NCBI GenBank assembly: GCA_015059545.1
Contig: SVAG01000003.1
Coordinates: forward strand, 62,001-126,000
Origin: Lactobacillales bacterium
Lineage (GTDB): Bacteria; Bacillota_I; Bacilli_A; RF39; UBA660
Reading direction: 5' to 3'
Length of the DNA stretch: 64,000 nucleotides
This document shows positions 60,855-64,000 of the stretch, one piece after another; position 1 is the first letter of the stretch; each line of letters begins with the position of its first letter. The notes under the pieces are model-generated. The model saw only the letters and a program-made list of their open reading frames with translations, searched no databases and had not been told where the DNA came from. The position numbers and the translations under genes are program-made.

Positions 60855-61886
60855 ATGAGTCATGAAATAAATTTAGAAAAATATGAAATAAGAACGGATT
60901 TAATAGATGAAGTAATAGAAAATAAAAAAATCGATAATATAAATTCTAATGTTGAAAATATTGATAATATAAAAATACAAAATATTCATTTAGATAAAAA
61001 ATCAAGTAAATTAATAAATAAAAAAGAAGGAAATTATACAACAATAATATTTGATGATATTACAGATTATGATAATAAAGAAAAAGTAAAAAATATATTT
61101 ATAAATGAATTAAAAAAAATAATAGATAATTTAAATATTAAAGATAAAAAAGCCTTAATAATAGGACTTGGAAATGAAAAATCAACTCCAGATTCATTAG
61201 GGCCATTATCAGTTAATAATATTATTGTTACAAATCATTTATATATGTTAGATGAATTAGATGATGGATTTATACCTGTTTCAGCCTTTATACCGAATGT
61301 AACAGGTGTTACAGGTATAGAAACTAGTGATTTAATAAAAAACGTCGTAAATAGCGTAAAACCATCGTTTTTGATAGTAATTGATTCATTAGCAAGTAGT
61401 TCTATTGATAGAGTTAATAAAACTATTCAAATAACTGATACAGGTATTCATCCTGGAAGTGGGGTAGGAAATAGTAGAAAAGAAATAAGTTATGAAACAA
61501 TTGGTATACCAATAATCGCAATTGGAGTTCCAACAGTTGTAGATGCAACTATTATAGTAAGTGATACTATAAATTATATGGAAAAACATTATGTATTTAA
61601 TAAAAAATTTCAGAATGATCCTATGAGTAAGTTAACAATAAGTAGTAGTGTAAATTATTTAAAAAATGAAATAAATGTTTCTTTAGAAGATAAAAAAGAA
61701 TTATTAGGTTTATTAGGTAATTTTAATAAAGAAGAAATAAAAACACTTATATTTGAAGTGTTAAATCCAATTGGTTATAATTTAATGGTTACTCCTAAAG
61801 AAATTGATTTTGTAATAGAAAAATTAAGTGATATTATTGGAAATGGTATAAATAGAGCTCTTCATAAAAAAATAGAAAATATATAA
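60855..61886 (+). CDS. gpr: GPR germination endopeptidase
   Basis: GPR degrades small acid-soluble spore proteins at germination. The N-terminus has EIRTDLIDE, the region of propeptide self-cleavage. Conserved stretches include IIGLGNEKSTPDSLGPLSVN, IPNVTGVTGIETSDLIK, VIDSLASSSIDRVNKTIQIT and THPGSGVGNSRKEIS-type sequence (IHPGSGVGNSRKEIS). Length is 343 residues. It is monocistronic with a forespore-type promoter, and has the nearby spore genes spoIIM and ylbJ. Confidence 0.96.
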   Translation: MSHEINLEKYEIRTDLIDEVIENKKIDNINSNVENIDNIKIQNIHLDKKSSKLINKKEGNYTTIIFDDITDYDNKEKVKNIFINELKKIIDNLNIKDKKALIIGLGNEKSTPDSLGPLSVNNIIVTNHLYMLDELDDGFIPVSAFIPNVTGVTGIETSDLIKNVVNSVKPSFLIVIDSLASSSIDRVNKTIQITDTGIHPGSGVGNSRKEISYETIGIPIIAIGVPTVVDATIIVSDTINYMEKHYVFNKKFQNDPMSKLTISSSVNYLKNEINVSLEDKKELLGLLGNFNKEEIKTLIFEVLNPIGYNLMVTPKEIDFVIEKLSDIIGNGINRALHKKIENI

Positions 61887-61887
61887 A

Positions 61888-61913
61888 AAAACTTATATGT
61901 TATAACATATAAG
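61888..61913 (-). terminator. Intrinsic terminator of the small membrane protein gene
   Basis: On the minus strand CTTATATG, loop TTATAA, CATATAAG, then a T-run (the A tract at 61884-61891). It contains the stop codon. Confidence 0.8.
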
Positions 61914-62007
61914 CAAACATTGTAGCAAGTATTGATATAGTAATAGCTACTAACATAAAAATAGCTAATATTCTTTGTCCATTACTTGTTTTTTTCTTTT
62001 TACTCAT
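61900..62007 (-). CDS. Small membrane protein, 35 residues, DUF4044-like
   Basis: The product MSKKKKTSNGQRILAIFMLV continues with AITISILATMFAYML: a basic start followed by one membrane helix. This resembles the DUF4044 family of Bacilli (MAKKKK then one helix). The site GAGGTGATTATA is strong, and a TATAAT box lies upstream on the minus strand. The stop codon is inside the terminator. Function is unknown. Confidence 0.78.
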   Translation of the reverse strand: MSKKKKTSNGQRILAIFMLVAITISILATMFAYML

Positions 62008-62081
62008 TATAATCACCTCTAAGTTACGTATTAATTATAATATATTTTAATAAAAAAAGGAATATATTTTATAAAATTAAA

Positions 62082-62102
62082 TATAATTTAATAGGTGATT
62101 TT
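62082..62102 (+). promoter_or_regulatory. Compact -10/Shine-Dalgarno module of spoIIM
   Basis: TATAAT (62082-62087), then AGGTGATTTT; ATG is 15 nt after the -10 box. Confidence 0.55.
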
Positions 62103-62729
62103 ATGAAAGTATTGGACAAGTTAAAAAGAGAGTTTAAATGTAATAAAAAAGGATTATTATTTTTATTTGGAATCACAATTATTGGTTTTTTATTTGGTGT
62201 TTTATTTATTACAATAATAAGTGAAAGTGATAAATTACTAATAAAAGATTATGTTCAATCATTTATTAATAGTATTAGAAATAATAAAATTAATTTAGTA
62301 GATAATTTTAAAAATATCTTTTTTTCTAATTTTTCTTTTATTTTAATCGTTTGGTTGTTAGGAATGTCTGTAATAGGAATACCTATAAATATATTTTATT
62401 ATTTTATTAATTCATTTATATTAGGATTTTCTATTACAGCATTTATTCTTACTTATAAATTAAAAGGATGCATTTTTTCTTTAATTTATATTATTCCTCA
62501 TAGTATAATTAATTTATTAGTTTTTACTATTTTAATATACTATACAATTAATTTTTCATTAACTTTAATATTTGCTATTTCAAAGAAAAAAAGTATAAAT
62601 TTTAAAACTATTATAAATCAATATTTAAAAGTATTTATTTTTAGTTTTATTGTAATAGTTTTAACTAGTTTATATGAAGCGTTTGTTATTCCTAATATAA
62701 TGAATAAATTATTATTTATTATTAAATAA
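62103..62729 (+). CDS. spoIIM: Stage II sporulation protein M
   Basis: SpoIIM works with SpoIID and SpoIIP in peptidoglycan degradation during forespore engulfment. The protein has five or so helices, with the conserved stretch FILIVWLLGMSVIGIPINIF, then GFSITAF and an IPHSIINLLVF segment. Length is 208 residues, close to the usual size. The promoter looks vegetative; no sigma-E pattern is clear to me. Confidence 0.92.
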   Translation: MKVLDKLKREFKCNKKGLLFLFGITIIGFLFGVLFITIISESDKLLIKDYVQSFINSIRNNKINLVDNFKNIFFSNFSFILIVWLLGMSVIGIPINIFYYFINSFILGFSITAFILTYKLKGCIFSLIYIIPHSIINLLVFTILIYYTINFSLTLIFAISKKKSINFKTIINQYLKVFIFSFIVIVLTSLYEAFVIPNIMNKLLFIIK

Positions 62730-62786
62730 TAGTTTAATTTTTAATAAATTTATGATATCATATTTACATTATTAAGGCGTGATTTT

Positions 62787-63518
62787 ATGGAGTTATCAGT
62801 TTGTAAACAAATAAATGTATATGATTTTGTATATTCATTAATTAGCATTCTAAAAAAGAAAGGTATAAATGAAATAAATGTTGATGAATTAAAATATTCA
62901 TTAAATTATTTTAGTTTATTTGATAAATATCAATATTTATTTAGTAATATTAATCCTTTGTTTGAATTAGAAAATATTATTGATGCATTATATATTGCAG
63001 GATATATTTTTCGATTTAATTCAAACAAAAATATTATATATTTAATAAAAGATAAAGAAAATGAAAATGATTTAAATAATGAATTTAATTTGATTGTTAA
63101 TCAATTAGCAGATGAAGTAATTTTATTAATGAATAGTAAAAAACAAATTGATGATATTGAAGTAATAAATCCAAATATGAAAAATTATCAAATTATTTCA
63201 GGTTTATATGGTGATGAAATTATTAAATGGGATTTAATTACTGATGGAGATATTAATATAATCTATGATATTAATCATAAAGGATATTTTCATGATTTTA
63301 GAAATAAAAATGTAATATTAATATTAAATGAAGTGTTTGCTAAAAAAATAATATTAGAAAATGCTACTTTTGCTATTAAACAAGGAAGAATAGATGATGT
63401 TATTTTTAAAAATATATTATATGCTGAATGTTTAAATGAAGAAAAGTTTAATAAAATATCAAATTATTTTGATCAAATAGAAATAGAGGATTCAAAAGTA
63501 AAAAGAATATCTTTATAA
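62787..63518 (+). CDS. Hypothetical protein, 243 residues
   Basis: No family is recognised. The product is soluble, mixed alpha/beta, rich in Asn, Ile and Asp. The N-terminal half (QINVYDFVYSLISILKKKG) looks helical, like a small winged-helix or anti-termination type domain, but I cannot support this. The C-terminal half has a strand-rich segment (DGDINIIYDINHKGYF) and ends with charged helices. The ribosome-binding site is AAGGCGTGAT. It has its own terminator before mnmA. Confidence 0.65.
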   Translation: MELSVCKQINVYDFVYSLISILKKKGINEINVDELKYSLNYFSLFDKYQYLFSNINPLFELENIIDALYIAGYIFRFNSNKNIIYLIKDKENENDLNNEFNLIVNQLADEVILLMNSKKQIDDIEVINPNMKNYQIISGLYGDEIIKWDLITDGDINIIYDINHKGYFHDFRNKNVILILNEVFAKKIILENATFAIKQGRIDDVIFKNILYAECLNEEKFNKISNYFDQIEIEDSKVKRISL

Positions 63519-63554
63519 AATAATTTAATAGTTATGCTGTTAAATTATTTTTTA
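63519..63554 (+). terminator. Intrinsic terminator
   Basis: AATAATTTAATAG (63519-63531), loop TTATG, CTGTTAAATTATT (63537-63549), one G-T pair, then Ts. Confidence 0.85.
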
Positions 63555-63580
63555 TGTTATAATTAATTTGTGGTGATAGT
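63555..63580 (+). promoter_or_regulatory. Extended -10 promoter of mnmA
   Basis: TG-T-TATAAT with the hexamer at 63558-63563, then TGGTGATAGT; ATG is 17 nt after the -10 box. Confidence 0.7.
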
Positions 63581-64000
63581 ATGAAAAAAGTTATTGTTGG
63601 AATAAGCGGAGGAGTAGATAGCTCTGTAGCAGCTATTTTACTTAAAGAACAAGGATATGAAGTGGTAGGATTAACTTTTATATTTACTGATGATTTTGAT
63701 TCAAATGACGCTACATTAGTATGTCAAAAATTAAATATTGAACATCATATTATTGATTATCGTGATGAATTTAAAAATATTGTAATTAATAGTTTTATAA
63801 ATGATTATAATAATGGTATTACACCAAATCCTTGTGTATTATGTAATAGAGAAGTTAAGTTTAATTTTTTATATAAAAAAATGCTAGAATTAGATTGTGA
63901 TTATATAGCAACTGGTCATTATGCTAAAATAGAAAACGGTAAACTTTATTGTAGTAAAGATATTAATAAAGACCAAACTTATTTTTTAGCTGGCCTTACT
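63581..64000 (+). CDS. mnmA: tRNA-specific 2-thiouridylase MnmA (partial, N-terminal 140 residues)
   Basis: MnmA thiolates U34 of tRNA-Lys, -Glu and -Gln. The PP-loop is ISGGVDSSVAAILLKEQGYE. The catalytic Cys region NPCVLCNREVKF and the ATGHYAKIE and DQTYFLAGLT stretches are present. The window ends inside the gene, so the C-terminal domains are not visible. The start follows TGGTGAT. Confidence 0.97.
   Translation, partial: MKKVIVGISGGVDSSVAAILLKEQGYEVVGLTFIFTDDFDSNDATLVCQKLNIEHHIIDYRDEFKNIVINSFINDYNNGITPNPCVLCNREVKFNFLYKKMLELDCDYIATGHYAKIENGKLYCSKDINKDQTYFLAGLT

Overview
The window is AT-rich, gene-dense bacterial chromosome from a low-GC Gram-positive lineage. Its gene content points to an uncultured, endospore-forming member of the Bacilli (RF39/RFN20-like gut lineages would fit); this placement is inferred from gene content only. 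Evidence includes a T-box leader before pheST, a PASTA kinase locus, YqzL, YlbJ/YlbL, SspI, SigG, SpoIIM and GPR. The standard bacterial code is used: TGA ends rsgA, the phosphodiesterase gene, dgkA and cdd, and Trp is TGG. I see no phage, insertion sequence or CRISPR array.

Layout. 1-5.6 kb: heat-shock operon (end of hrcA, grpE with an unusual cysteine-rich head, dnaK, pepF, dnaJ). 5.7-10.8 kb: small unknown genes, miaB, a glycerophosphodiesterase-like gene, tRNA-Ser, a TIM-barrel protein, a histidine-less ZnuA-like lipoprotein and yidD. 10.9-18.4 kb: rnc, a TPR protein, then the rlmN-prpC-prkC-rsgA-rpe operon. 18.4-24 kb: spore protein sspI, a coat-like protein, rnhB-DHH-MBL genes, a candidate small RNA behind an 11-bp phased direct-repeat array, and membrane proteins. 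24-27.4 kb: T-box and pheST. 27.5-34.5 kb: a 2,348-residue protein with a type IV prepilin head and tandem repeats. 35-44 kb: envelope proteins, mscL, the ybeY-dgkA-cdd-era-yqzL-recO block, rubrerythrin. 44-50 kb: sigG, ylmC-like gene, a glycosyltransferase, and a four-gene flavin module (apbE, NusG-II, Gx transporter, FMN-binding lipoprotein) resembling part of the Listeria extracellular electron transfer locus. 50-57.5 kb: prepilin-like genes, an M29 aminopeptidase, holA and a PilB/GspE-type ATPase. 57.5-64 kb: ylbJ, ylbL, transglutaminase-like protein, rpsT, gpr, a small membrane protein, spoIIM, an unknown gene and the start of mnmA.

Two threads connect the window. One is sporulation: sspI, sigG, ylmC-like gene, ylbJ, gpr and spoIIM, with candidate forespore promoters before gpr and sspI. 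The other is the cell surface: four proteins with class III prepilin signals plus an assembly ATPase, and several membrane-anchored extracellular proteins. Regulation is very compact. Many housekeeping genes have an extended -10 box only 14-17 nt before the start codon, so the Shine-Dalgarno sequence should lie at the very 5' end of the mRNA. Terminator hairpins commonly contain the stop codon of the gene they end. Three divergent gene pairs share overlapping core promoter elements. All family assignments are from reading the sequence; no database search was run.
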